Below are positions 25,502 through 35,320 of a DNA stretch of 64,000 nt, piece by piece. A program made the translations under genes and the position numbers. The notes below the pieces were generated by a model. It was not told the origin of the DNA. It saw only the letters and a list, made by a program, of their open reading frames with translations, and ran no database searches. The stretch lies in NCBI RefSeq assembly GCF_002077945.1, contig NZ_LVYD01000001.1:558001-622000 (forward strand), written 5' to 3'. This DNA is from Niastella vici (GTDB lineage Bacteria; Bacteroidota; Bacteroidia; Chitinophagales; Chitinophagaceae). Each line of letters starts with the position of its first letter. The first letter of the stretch is position 1.

Positions 25502-25509
25502 TATATTTG
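25502..25509 (+). promoter_or_regulatory. -7 element overlapping an apparent TTG start
   Basis: TATATTTG matches TAnnTTTG and covers the TTG at 25507, the first possible start of the propeller sensor. This favours the GTG at 25528 as the real start. Confidence 0.45.
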
Positions 25510-25527
25510 ATAATACATTACTTTTTT

Positions 25528-28500
25528 GTGCAACGACTATCCTTAAGCATTCTTTTCCTGTTCGTGTGTAGCCTGGTTTGCCTGTCGCAAGATGAAAGGC
25601 AATATACGTTTGCACATTACGATACCGATAAAGGCCTGGTCGGCCATGATGCAAGAGCCGTTGTGCAGGATGAAGAAGGCTATATGTGGGTTGGAACCGC
25701 TAGTGGATTGCAGCGTTTTGATGGCACGCGCTTTATCACTTTTCAGCATCGTATAGATGATCTGGCAAGCATTCCTGAAAATAATATCATCCGGCTTTTC
25801 CGCGATACTAAAAATAATCTTTGGGTGCTGACCGCTGCAGGTCATGTAGGCATTTTCGATACCAAACATTTCCGGTTCAAAGAGGTAACGGTTCCCATTG
25901 CAAAAAAGAGTTTCATTTTAAGCGCTAAATATATTACTTCAGATAGCCGCGGTCATATTTACCTGGTGTGCATGAGAAGTGAATTGCTGGTGTATTATGA
26001 AAAAGAAAACCGGTTTGTTCCCGCCGGGCAATTGATGCCCCTTCCGTCCAATTGGTCAATCCTTTCTTTTTGTGAAGACATTAGTGCCGGCAAATATTAC
26101 CTGGGTACCGACTCGGGCCTGGTGGTGCTCAACGCCCGTACCCACCAATTGAGTTACAGAGGTCACAATGTTGAGAAAGAATCATTGATTGATCAGCTGG
26201 GAAATATCCCCTATATGTTCCCCATGTTACTGGATTCAAAACACCGGCTTTGGGTTTTAACCTGGCCACCGGTCGCAGGCGGCCCATCTCTTTACTGTTA
26301 TGATCGGGATAGTCATGCAATAATCTTAAAAAATTACAGCTTTTGGCCTTTGATAAAAGCATATCACCAGCCCAGTGGGATGATAGAACAAAAGAACGGT
26401 ACTATCTGGATAAATGGGGGTAATATTTTTGCGCGCTACCTGGAAAAAGACAAAAAATTTCAACTGGTCCACAACGGCTATGTAAGTGACCAGAGCATTG
26501 CTTTTGAAACAGTCAGTGATCTGAAAGAAGACCGGGAAGGAAATCTTTGGGCGGCAACCAGCAACAATGGATTGTACCGGTTCAACCCCGGTAGGGAATA
26601 TTTCTTAAACGTGCATCATATCAACCGGACAAAAAATACACCCGGCGAAGACGCTGCGCTCAGTTTTATGTACGATAATGGTACCATATTAATGGGTTCC
26701 TGGCGTAATGGCATTTACCGCTATGATTCTTCTTTCAATAATATTCCGGTAAAAATAAAAGGTATCATTGAAAAGAATAATGTCGATGTGGCGAATATGT
26801 GTTTAGGAAACGATGGCCGAACCGTTTGGATGGGCACCCAATTGGGTGGTTTGTACAAATACGATCGCATAACCAGAAGCGCTACTTATTATGATATCCC
26901 GGCCATAGAACATTCAGCGGTAAGGCAGGTTGTGGAAGATAAGAATGGCAACTTATGGATAGGTACGCATAACTACGGGTTATTTAAATATACCCAAACG
27001 GGGACTGGCTATAATTTCAATAAAAACGTTGAAAAAATAGCCGGTGTAGATGCCCATACCATTACCGCAATGTGTGTTGACAGAAACGGCAACCTGATGG
27101 TTGCCACTACCTCGAATGGCGTTTATATTCTTGATAGCAAGAATGCACAGATCTTGCAGCATTTTAACCATGAGGGCCCTCCCCATCAACGTTTACAGGA
27201 TTATGCTGCTTTTGCCTTTTGTATTTACGACGATACCACTATCATCATTGGCGGCTGCGGTCTTAACGTATACAATCCAAATAAACAAACAATTACGCCC
27301 ATTCGCCTGGCCTCCAATATGCCAACTGATGTAAAAGCAATTCAAAAAGACCGGCATGGGTATTTATGGGTAACGCAAAGTACCGGATTGTTCAGGATTA
27401 GGCCCGACAAGTCGAATATTTTTATTGTATTTGACCGCCAGGATGGCATTATGAACGATCATTTTGAGATAAGCGCCTCCGCCAGTTTGCCCGATGGCCG
27501 GCTTGTGTTTGGCGGCAGCAACCAGTTCATTGTTTTTGATCCGGAAAAAATGGACCTCGACGAGGATTCTTTGCCCAATGTAACCATCGCAGGTTTTAAA
27601 GTGCAGAACAAGCCCCTGCTGGTTGATTCCCTGCTTAACCTGAAAATGATTGAACTGGCGCCCAACCAAAATAGCATTACCATCGAATTGTCTTCACTCA
27701 CATTCATTGCCGCCTCGCTTATAAAATATAAACTTGAAGGCATCGACAAAAACTGGATACAGGCCGATTTCTCGAGCCAGGCCGTGTACCCTTATTTACC
27801 ACCGGGAACCTACACGTTCAAAGCGTTTACGGAAAATAGCGAAGGGAACCCGGGGAAAAATATTACCACCCTCACCATAAAAGTTAAGCCATTGTACTGG
27901 CAAACCTGGTGGTTTGTTGGTTTGATCGTTTTTGTATTGCTGGGTATTTTTTTATGGGTCGACAAATTGCGGATGCAAAAAATAAAAGCTACAGAAAGTG
28001 TTCGCAACCGCATTGCCACCAGCCTTACCGAAGATATGAGCAATTCGCTCAGCAGTATTAATATTACCAGTGAGCTGGCCAAAAGAAAAATTGATACCGA
28101 CAGGGAAAGAACGAAAGAATATATTAACCAGATCAGCGACAGCAGCAACCGCATGGTGCAGGCCATGTACGATATGGTGTGGAGCATCAGTCCCGAAAAC
28201 GATACGCTGCAACACACGGTTGACAGAATGAAAAATTATGCTGCTGAAATGGAAAGCATGTATACCCCATCAATTATTTTCCAGGTCGATGAACAGGTCA
28301 AAGACCTGTATTTGCGTATGGAAACGCGGTATGAAATGTTGAGCATTTATAAAGAAGCGGTGAACAACGCCGCCCGCCACGCCCAGGCAAAATATATTGA
28401 GGTGGATCTGCAGTCAAAGAATTCAACCCTAACCATGTGCATTCGCGATGATGGCAAAGGGTTTAATGTAGAGTTGGTTGAACTGTCGCGCGGCCTCAGC

Positions 28501-28596
28501 GAAATGCGCCGTCGCGCCGGCACTATTAACGCGAAACTCGCCCTGAAATCAGAAATAAATACAGGGACTACAGTGAAAGTTATAATTAATCAGTAA
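25528..28596 (+). CDS. propeller-type (reg_prop / Y_Y_Y) sensor protein with degenerate histidine-kinase core
   Basis: 1022 residues from GTG 25528. It has a signal segment (LSLSILFLFVCSLVCLSQ), two seven-bladed propellers of reg_prop repeats (about 30-680; repeated G-x-L-W-x-G/A-T units), a Y_Y_Y domain (about 690-780), one TM (about 790-812, WWFVGLIVFVLLGIFLW) and a HATPase domain (N box YKEAVNNAARHA, G box DDGKGF). In the HisKA_3 motif R-N-R-I-A-x-x-L-H-D-D-M-G the sequence reads RNRIATSLTEDMSNSL, so the phospho-accepting histidine is a threonine (about T834). Autophosphorylation by the usual route is therefore unlikely; it may act as an allosteric partner. Confidence 0.9.
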   Translation: MQRLSLSILFLFVCSLVCLSQDERQYTFAHYDTDKGLVGHDARAVVQDEEGYMWVGTASGLQRFDGTRFITFQHRIDDLASIPENNIIRLFRDTKNNLWVLTAAGHVGIFDTKHFRFKEVTVPIAKKSFILSAKYITSDSRGHIYLVCMRSELLVYYEKENRFVPAGQLMPLPSNWSILSFCEDISAGKYYLGTDSGLVVLNARTHQLSYRGHNVEKESLIDQLGNIPYMFPMLLDSKHRLWVLTWPPVAGGPSLYCYDRDSHAIILKNYSFWPLIKAYHQPSGMIEQKNGTIWINGGNIFARYLEKDKKFQLVHNGYVSDQSIAFETVSDLKEDREGNLWAATSNNGLYRFNPGREYFLNVHHINRTKNTPGEDAALSFMYDNGTILMGSWRNGIYRYDSSFNNIPVKIKGIIEKNNVDVANMCLGNDGRTVWMGTQLGGLYKYDRITRSATYYDIPAIEHSAVRQVVEDKNGNLWIGTHNYGLFKYTQTGTGYNFNKNVEKIAGVDAHTITAMCVDRNGNLMVATTSNGVYILDSKNAQILQHFNHEGPPHQRLQDYAAFAFCIYDDTTIIIGGCGLNVYNPNKQTITPIRLASNMPTDVKAIQKDRHGYLWVTQSTGLFRIRPDKSNIFIVFDRQDGIMNDHFEISASASLPDGRLVFGGSNQFIVFDPEKMDLDEDSLPNVTIAGFKVQNKPLLVDSLLNLKMIELAPNQNSITIELSSLTFIAASLIKYKLEGIDKNWIQADFSSQAVYPYLPPGTYTFKAFTENSEGNPGKNITTLTIKVKPLYWQTWWFVGLIVFVLLGIFLWVDKLRMQKIKATESVRNRIATSLTEDMSNSLSSINITSELAKRKIDTDRERTKEYINQISDSSNRMVQAMYDMVWSISPENDTLQHTVDRMKNYAAEMESMYTPSIIFQVDEQVKDLYLRMETRYEMLSIYKEAVNNAARHAQAKYIEVDLQSKNSTLTMCIRDDGKGFNVELVELSRGLSEMRRRAGTINAKLALKSEINTGTTVKVIINQ

Positions 28597-28661
28597 TCCC
28601 GGGCCCTCGACAACACCCAGTCTCTGGGGAAACCCTTCGACCCCGCGCAGCGTATTCTGCC

Positions 28662-29441
28662 TCATTTCCCCATCCACTTCTTAAAATCTGTAACCTTTTC
28701 CCGGCTCACAATGGCTTCTTTATCCACAGTAGGTTTCAGGTTCAGCAATAAGCGATTGCCGAAATAATCGTGTATCTGGTCAATACTGTTCACTGCAACA
28801 TAAAATGCGCGGCTGATGCGAAAGAACTGATCGGGGTCGAGCATGTCTTCCAGGTCGTCCATGGTATAGTCAACCACAAACTTGCGGTTATCATTTGTTT
28901 TGAAAAAGTTCAGCCGGCCATCGCTGTAGAAATAAGCGATCTCTTCTACATCAATGCTCACCAGTTTTTGAGCATGTTTAACCAAAAAGCGTTTGCGGTA
29001 TTCTTTGGGTTGTAATTTTTGTTGCAGTTCTTTTACCAGGTTGTCTACATTCAAAGAGGGTGTACTGTTGCTATTTCCATACAGCGACTTCAGGTTCTTT
29101 AACTTTTCCAGGGCCGCCTGCAGGTCTTCCTTCTGAATAGGCTTTAACAAATAATCAATGCTGTTCACCTTAAAAGCCTTCAACGCATATTCATCGTATG
29201 AAGTAGTAAATATTACGGTGCTTTTAACTTCCACTTTATCGAAGATCTCAAAACTTTGACCATCGGCCAGTTCAATATCCATCAATATCAGGTCGGGGCT
29301 GGGGTTTTTCTGCAGCCAGCTAACCGAACTCCTGATGCTGTCGGCCACCCCAACAACCTGCGCGGTTGCATCTACACTCGCCAGCGTTTTCTGCAGCTTT
29401 TTTACCGCCAGTTCCTCGTCTTCAATAATAAGTACTTTCAT
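28662..29441 (-). CDS. LytTR-family response regulator
   Basis: 259 residues. The receiver domain (1-120) has acidic E7/D8, phospho-acceptor D55 (ILMDIELADGQSF) and K at VLLKPIQ (SIDYLLKPI). The LytTR DNA-binding domain covers about 155-255, with KRFLVKHAQKLVSIDVEEIAYFYSDGRLNFF and DQFFRISRAFYVAVNSI. It is downstream of the LytS-like kinase gene on the same strand with a 120-base gap, and is the obvious partner. It converges on the propeller sensor gene, with no clear terminator between them. Targets unknown. Confidence 0.94.
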   Translation of the reverse strand: MKVLIIEDEELAVKKLQKTLASVDATAQVVGVADSIRSSVSWLQKNPSPDLILMDIELADGQSFEIFDKVEVKSTVIFTTSYDEYALKAFKVNSIDYLLKPIQKEDLQAALEKLKNLKSLYGNSNSTPSLNVDNLVKELQQKLQPKEYRKRFLVKHAQKLVSIDVEEIAYFYSDGRLNFFKTNDNRKFVVDYTMDDLEDMLDPDQFFRISRAFYVAVNSIDQIHDYFGNRLLLNLKPTVDKEAIVSREKVTDFKKWMGK

Positions 29442-29561
29442 GTGCGTGGTTTTAGTGGAATATAACCCGCAAATTACAAATCGCCGGTTGTTTGACCGGC
29501 CGGCGGAGCATGAATTGTAGAATTCGGGGATGAATTGTGTTTTTACCCGTTGAAATGCAGG

Positions 29562-30617
29562 TTAAGGGTGAATAAGTGGAACGATCACGGCAAATTCCTT
29601 TCCATCGTCGCGCACGCTGATCTCTTCCTGTTTCATGAGCCGGTATTTCTTTACGATATTGCTGAGCCCCACTTTGTTCGAGCTTACCATCCTGTCTTTC
29701 CGCTGCAGGTTATTACTTACGATCAACCGGCCGCTGTTGGTGGTGAGTATCATGATCTGCAAGGGGTTGTCTTTCAGGATCATATTATGCTTTACCGCAT
29801 TTTCTACCAGCATTTGCAGCGTAAGCGGCGGCAACAGGTAGCTGAGAAAACGATCTTCGATGGTGGTATTCATATTCAGGCCATCGCCGTAACGCGTTTT
29901 CAGCAAATGGAAATACGAGTTTATGAAATCCATTTCAGCCTGCAGGGTAGTTAATCCGTCTTCGTTCGTGCGCAACAGGTACCGGTACACCTTGCTCATT
30001 TCATCGAGGAACTTCTCGGCCTTTACCGGGTCATCGCTGATAAGCGAAGAAAGCGAATTAAGGCTGTTGAACAGGAAGTGGGGGTTTACCTGGCCTTTCA
30101 ACCCTTCGAGCTGGCTTTGCAAATTCTCCTTTTTCAACTGTTCGGCTTCATCAACCACTTCGCGCCAGCGTTCAAAAAAAGCGGCCCCTTCATTAAGGCT
30201 GGTAGCCATGATATTACAGATGGCGCCCACGATGAGTGTCCACGCATACCTGTTCAGGTTTATCTGGTAGCCCATAAAGCCAATATAATCGTAGCCCCAG
30301 AAAATAATACTGAGTGCGGTTACCATCAGGGCTATGTAAATGCAAAGGCCAATGGCTATGCGGGTAAAGGTTTGACTGTATTTGGGAAAGCGGTTTCGTA
30401 ACATGGTGGCCACCATTCCACAGCACACATATACCAGCGTTATTACAGCCAGGGTTATTCCTGTTGGGATCAGGAAATTTTTCAGGGAGGAAAAATACTG
30501 GGTCCCAAATAATACAAAGTTCAGTAGTACGGAAAAGGGTGGCATCATAACAACTGCTATCACCCATTCCTTCCTGGAATATGCCAATGGTTTTATGTCG
30601 TCTGCATAGCCCTCCAT
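29562..30617 (-). CDS. LytS-like (His_kinase family) sensor kinase
   Basis: 351 residues. Four TM helices occupy about 18-38, 48-70, 86-108 and 122-140. A short coiled coil (about 148-172) precedes the His_kinase motif with H180 in QVNPHFLFNSLNSL, then a HATPase domain (MLVENAVKHN, GLSNIVKKYRLM). This is the LytS/AlgZ type, which uses a membrane-embedded sensor with no periplasmic domain. It sits 120 bases upstream of the LytTR regulator gene on the same strand, so both probably form one operon. The signal is unknown, probably membrane or cell-wall related by family analogy. Confidence 0.93.
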   Translation of the reverse strand: MEGYADDIKPLAYSRKEWVIAVVMMPPFSVLLNFVLFGTQYFSSLKNFLIPTGITLAVITLVYVCCGMVATMLRNRFPKYSQTFTRIAIGLCIYIALMVTALSIIFWGYDYIGFMGYQINLNRYAWTLIVGAICNIMATSLNEGAAFFERWREVVDEAEQLKKENLQSQLEGLKGQVNPHFLFNSLNSLSSLISDDPVKAEKFLDEMSKVYRYLLRTNEDGLTTLQAEMDFINSYFHLLKTRYGDGLNMNTTIEDRFLSYLLPPLTLQMLVENAVKHNMILKDNPLQIMILTTNSGRLIVSNNLQRKDRMVSSNKVGLSNIVKKYRLMKQEEISVRDDGKEFAVIVPLIHP

Positions 30618-31210
30618 TCACGTCAGTTTAGGATTAAATTACAACTGTTTTATACCCGGTTAGTGGCATTTCGCACCAATTGACAGTTTTACAGATGAAT
30701 TGATCATGAAGCAGTGTCAATTGTGGATTTCAGTACAAAATTAATTGTGAAATGGCAAACGGAAAACCCGACTTTATGGGGAGGGCAGGGAAATACCTAC
30801 ATTGTTCGCCGAATTTATTACGAAGGAAATTTTCTTCGGCCAGTACGATGGCCTGGTACACAAAAAGAAAGAACGGTCGGGTATTGCTATTTTGTCATAA
30901 ATAATTATACCAGAAAACGGCTGGTACAGGCGCTTTTTTATAGGTTAACTGCGGTCGGAAGCATTCAAATTAATTAAAATAGCCCTTACAACTCCTCATT
31001 TAACCATTAAATAGGAATACAAATAGACAAAATGGCAATCTGTGTAGACGAGACGATAATGCAGCGTATTTGATCCTTTACCGGTATTTTTTCGGCGTTT
31101 AGATTTGGGCGTTAATACACTATCGGGAGCCCTTAAACGGGGGCTAAGGGTTTGTCAGTAAATTATAATAAGTTATATATACAGGCTGGGGAATTAAGCG
31201 ATGAAATAGT
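30618..31210. other. intergenic region, nothing recognised
   Basis: Between the LytS-like kinase (minus) and the candidate small RNA. An 87-codon frame at 30714-30977 exists but has no signal, no composition typical of its neighbours and no promoter, so I do not call it. A short hairpin AGCCC/GGGCT near 31131-31148 is the only structure. Confidence 0.4.
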
Positions 31211-31240
31211 TTGAAATGCTTCATCGGCGTAGCATCTTTG
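31211..31240 (+). promoter_or_regulatory. promoter of the candidate small RNA
   Basis: TTG (31211-31213), exactly 19 bp, then CATCTTTG (31233-31240), one mismatch to TAnnTTTG. Expected start near 31247, inside the palindromic GTTAACAGTTAAC (31245-31257), which could be an operator. Confidence 0.5.
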
Positions 31241-31246
31241 TGGTGT

Positions 31247-31436
31247 TAACAGTTAACGCGAATCCAATTTTCTGAAAAATACCAGTCCGGTCCTTAGAAA
31301 ACCATCCAGGTCCAATACATGAAAAGCCGTCAATCCAAACTATGGAACCGTCCAATTCCAATGTAAAACCTAACGTTTACCAAGGATCCCTTAAATGAAG
31401 TAATTACCCCGCCGAAAGGTGGGGTTTTTCTTTTTT
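31247..31436 (+). ncRNA. candidate small RNA of about 190 bases, or a short leader transcript
   Basis: A promoter of the phylum's type ends at 31240 and a strong terminator starts at 31406, with no gene between. The only ORF inside is 15 codons (31319-31366, MKSRQSKLWNRPIPM). The transcript is C-rich in short repeated TCCA-like segments. It matches no RNA family I know; tmRNA and 6S features are not visible. The next gene starts 250 bases beyond the terminator, so it is probably separate. Confidence 0.45.
31406..31436 (+). terminator. intrinsic terminator of the candidate small RNA
   Basis: Stem ACCCCGCC/GGTGGGGT closed by a GAAA tetraloop (31406-31425), followed by TTTTCTTTTTT. Confidence 0.85.
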
Positions 31437-31687
31437 ACGGGTGTTTATAAAAAGCCCGCGCTTTACCTGAATTATGCTTATTTTTACTTATGCCTGTCGG
31501 TTGCCTGTTAATGATCTCCAGTTCCGCATTGTTCTTCTACAGGTTGCTGTTTATTTCCCAGGTTTCTCCCAACCCTGTGTAACTCGAATTTTCCCGCGCA
31601 ACATTTTATTGTAATGGTTAAATATATCTGGTTAGTTCTGAAGTACGGTGGCGTGTACCTGTTCTTTTTCAAAACCAGTTCATTACC

Positions 31688-32116
31688 ATGAAACAAAAAC
31701 TTATGTGCATTTTATTTATTGATGACGATGAACCTACCAATTTCTTAAACAAACTATTAGTTGAGGAAATGGGCTGCGCACACCATGTGCAGGTAGTTAC
31801 CAGCGGTATGGAAGCGCTGGAATATTTAACCGGTAGCGGTTCATTCAGTAACGGGCAAAGCCATCCGCGCCCCGATCTGATCTTCCTGGATATTAACATG
31901 CCGGGAATGGATGGCTGGGAGTTTCTGCAACACTATCAAAAATTGCCGCCCAATCAAAAGGCCAATATTGTTATGGTCATGCTTACGACTTCTTTAAACC
32001 CCGATGATGAAAAAGCTGCCCAGCAAAATATCGAGATCTCAGGGTTTGAGAACAAGCCGCTGCAGCCCGAAGTGATAAAAAAAATATTAACCCGGTTCTT
32101 CCCGGAAGTTTGCTAA
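31688..32116 (+). CDS. CheY-like single-domain response regulator (Rcp1 type)
   Basis: 142 residues, receiver domain only. The acidic pocket is D12-D13-D14, the phospho-acceptor is D68 (LIFLDINMPGMDGW), and the conserved lysine is in FENKPLQPE. A loop insertion before the D68 strand (TGSGSFSNGQSHPRP) is typical of the Rcp1-like regulators that pair with phytochrome-type kinases. With no output domain it acts through protein contacts or phosphotransfer. The PAS-PAS kinase gene follows 20 bases downstream and its kinase core is of the matching class, so the two are probably a pair. Confidence 0.9.
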   Translation: MKQKLMCILFIDDDEPTNFLNKLLVEEMGCAHHVQVVTSGMEALEYLTGSGSFSNGQSHPRPDLIFLDINMPGMDGWEFLQHYQKLPPNQKANIVMVMLTTSLNPDDEKAAQQNIEISGFENKPLQPEVIKKILTRFFPEVC

Positions 32117-32136
32117 TTGCCAAGGCGATCGTGTTT

Positions 32137-33648
32137 ATGAAAGACTCCAATGAAATTCTCCTAGAAAATGAAAAAGCATTCAAATCCCTGTTTGAACATG
32201 CTACCATCAGTATTCTGGTAACCGACGAAAACGGCGACATCACCCTGGGAAACCCCAATGCCGAAAAACTGTTCGGTTATACAAAGGAAGAATTGACCGG
32301 TAAGCCAATTGAATTATTGATCCCCGAACCTTTAAAGGACATACACCGCAAACACCGCCACCAATATTTCAAGGCGCCCAAGGCGCGCCCAATGGGCTTA
32401 GGCAAAGACCTGTTCGCCCGCGATAAGAATGGCCGCACTTTTCCCGTTGAGATCAGTTTGGGGTATTATAAGCTGGGAATTAAAAAAATGGCAGTCGCAT
32501 TTATTACCGATGTAAGTGAAAGAAAAAAGGCAGAAGCCATTCTGCGCTCGAGCGAAGAAACAACCCGGCTCATTATGAACTCGGCACTGGATGCCATTGT
32601 TTGCATCGATACTAATGGTTGTATCACCGTTTGGAATCCGCAGGCTGAAAAAATTTTCGGCTACACCGAAAGCGAGATCAAAGGCCGCCGGTTGTCCGAG
32701 ACCATCATTCCCGAAAAATACCGCGCTTTGCACGAAGCAGGATTAAAACGGTATATAACCACGCAAGAGCAAAATGTTATTAATAAGCTGATTGAAATTA
32801 CCGCGCTGCACCGCAATGGCCGCGAGTTTCCGGTTGAGCTAACAATAATACCCATGCGGCAAAAGGACAACGATTTCTTTTGCGCTTTTATTCGCGACAT
32901 TACCGAACGGCGCGAGGCCGAGCTCAGGCAGAATGAATATGCAGAAGACCTTAAACAAAAGAACATTGAACTGGAACAGTTTGCCTACGTAGCATCGCAC
33001 GATTTGCAGGAACCTTTGCGAACCGTTTCGGGTTTTGTTGAATTGCTGAAACGGCATTATAAGGACCAGGCCGATGAGAACGTAACCAAATACATCAATT
33101 ATATTACCGATGCTTCAGACAGAATGCGGCGGCTGGTGCAGGACCTGCTCGATTATTCACGACTGGGGCGCGAACGCATTCTGGAACCGATCGATTGTAA
33201 CAAGGTGGTGCAGGAAGTGCTGAGTGACCTTACGATGGCTATTCAGGAAAGCCAGGCTGTTATTCATCTTGACCAACTGCCGGTAATTTCGGGGTTTGCA
33301 ACTGAAATGAAACAGCTTTTTCAAAACCTGCTCAGTAACTCCCTTAAATTCAGAAAACCGGGCGAACCACCGGTCATAACAATTACTGCCATACCTAAAG
33401 AAGACCACTGGCAATTCAAAATAGCCGACAATGGAATTGGTATCGATGAAAAATACTGGGAACGCATTTTTATTATCTTTCAACGCCTGCATACGAAGAA
33501 TGAATATGATGGAACCGGTATTGGGCTGGCGCATTGCAAAAAGATAACGGAGCTGCACAATGGAAAGATCTGGGTTGATTCAACACCCGGGGAAGGAAGT
33601 AGGTTTTATTTTACGGTGAGGAAGCGGAGTACGGATAAGTGGAAGTAG
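32137..33648 (+). CDS. PAS-PAS sensor histidine kinase (phytochrome-type kinase core)
   Basis: 503 residues from ATG 32137; the upstream TTG at 32110 would overlap the regulator gene. Two PAS domains (about 12-130 and 140-260, each ending in a V/I-T-D/E-R motif), then a HisKA domain with H288 in VASHDLQEPLRTVSGF, and a HATPase domain with LLSNSLKFRKPG, DNGIGIDEKYWERIF and GTGIGLAHCKKI. There are no membrane segments, so it is cytoplasmic. The SHDLQEPLR form is the kinase type that works with CheY-like Rcp1 regulators, as encoded just upstream. The ligand of the PAS domains is not evident. Confidence 0.94.
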   Translation: MKDSNEILLENEKAFKSLFEHATISILVTDENGDITLGNPNAEKLFGYTKEELTGKPIELLIPEPLKDIHRKHRHQYFKAPKARPMGLGKDLFARDKNGRTFPVEISLGYYKLGIKKMAVAFITDVSERKKAEAILRSSEETTRLIMNSALDAIVCIDTNGCITVWNPQAEKIFGYTESEIKGRRLSETIIPEKYRALHEAGLKRYITTQEQNVINKLIEITALHRNGREFPVELTIIPMRQKDNDFFCAFIRDITERREAELRQNEYAEDLKQKNIELEQFAYVASHDLQEPLRTVSGFVELLKRHYKDQADENVTKYINYITDASDRMRRLVQDLLDYSRLGRERILEPIDCNKVVQEVLSDLTMAIQESQAVIHLDQLPVISGFATEMKQLFQNLLSNSLKFRKPGEPPVITITAIPKEDHWQFKIADNGIGIDEKYWERIFIIFQRLHTKNEYDGTGIGLAHCKKITELHNGKIWVDSTPGEGSRFYFTVRKRSTDKWK

Positions 33649-33652
33649 TGAG

Positions 33653-34153
33653 CTAAGTATGTTCCTCATTCTTCATCTCCTTCAACCTCGCCACCACTCC
33701 CCTCACCAACTCCGGTTCAAACCCTTTCTGCAATAAATAATCAGTGGTTTTGGCCATTTTTACAAAGCCATTCACGCCCTCACCTTTTATGGTGCCCCAT
33801 TTTTGTTTCGCCAGCTTGTCTAAAGTTTTCTCGTACGCATCTGCATCTATTTCCTTTATGGCCTTGTTGATGCAATAGGTGCTTACCTGTTTTTGCTTCA
33901 GGGCATGAATTATTTTGACCCGGCCCCATTGCTTCATGCGAAATTTACCACCGGCAAATTGAATGGCGAACCGCTCTTCATTCAGATAATCTTCTTCAAT
34001 TAACTGCGCTATCGATTCTTCCACCATTTGCCTCCGCAAGCCAAAGGAATACAGTTTTTCCTTCACCTCAACATGGCTGCGTTCCTGGTAAGCACAATAA
34101 TGTCGTAGCTTTTGTAATGCCTGCTCTTTGGTAAGTTGTTTTCGTTGTATCAT
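33653..34153 (-). CDS. recX: regulatory protein RecX
   Basis: 166 residues from ATG 34153. The frame also allows a start at 34186, but that codon lies inside an inverted repeat; MIQRKQLTKEQALQKL is the usual RecX beginning. Three tandem three-helix repeats follow: LRHYCAYQERSHVEVKEKLYSFGL, LIEEDYLNEERFAIQFAGGKFRMKQWG and IHALKQKQVSTYCINKAI. These match the RecX family, whose members bind RecA filaments and limit strand exchange. recA is not adjacent. It is all helical, soluble and 20 residues longer than the E. coli protein at the C-terminus. Confidence 0.88.
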   Translation of the reverse strand: MIQRKQLTKEQALQKLRHYCAYQERSHVEVKEKLYSFGLRRQMVEESIAQLIEEDYLNEERFAIQFAGGKFRMKQWGRVKIIHALKQKQVSTYCINKAIKEIDADAYEKTLDKLAKQKWGTIKGEGVNGFVKMAKTTDYLLQKGFEPELVRGVVARLKEMKNEEHT

Positions 34154-34163
34154 CGGCAAAAGG

Positions 34164-34191
34164 CAATCGTGAACCGGCAGATTCACGATTG
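34164..34191 (-). promoter_or_regulatory. 10-bp inverted repeat upstream of recX
   Basis: Perfect arms CAATCGTGAA/TTCACGATTG (34164-34173 with 34182-34191) with an 8-base spacer, 10 bases before the recX start. On the minus strand it is followed by CCTTTTG, so it could be a weak terminator of the protease operon, a leader hairpin, or an operator. Confidence 0.55.
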
Positions 34192-34220
34192 CATTACAAA
34201 TATTATTAGGACGCTGTCAA

Positions 34221-35318
<1,098 letters not shown>

Positions 35319-35320
35319 AA

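Noticed and set aside
25507-25509. TTG as start codon of the propeller sensor
   Set aside because: Overlaps a TAnnTTTG promoter element; the GTG at 25528 gives a normal signal sequence.
30714-30977. 87-codon plus-strand frame between the LytS kinase and the candidate small RNA
   Set aside because: No promoter, start signal or domain; composition irregular, with several rare-looking runs. Treated as chance.
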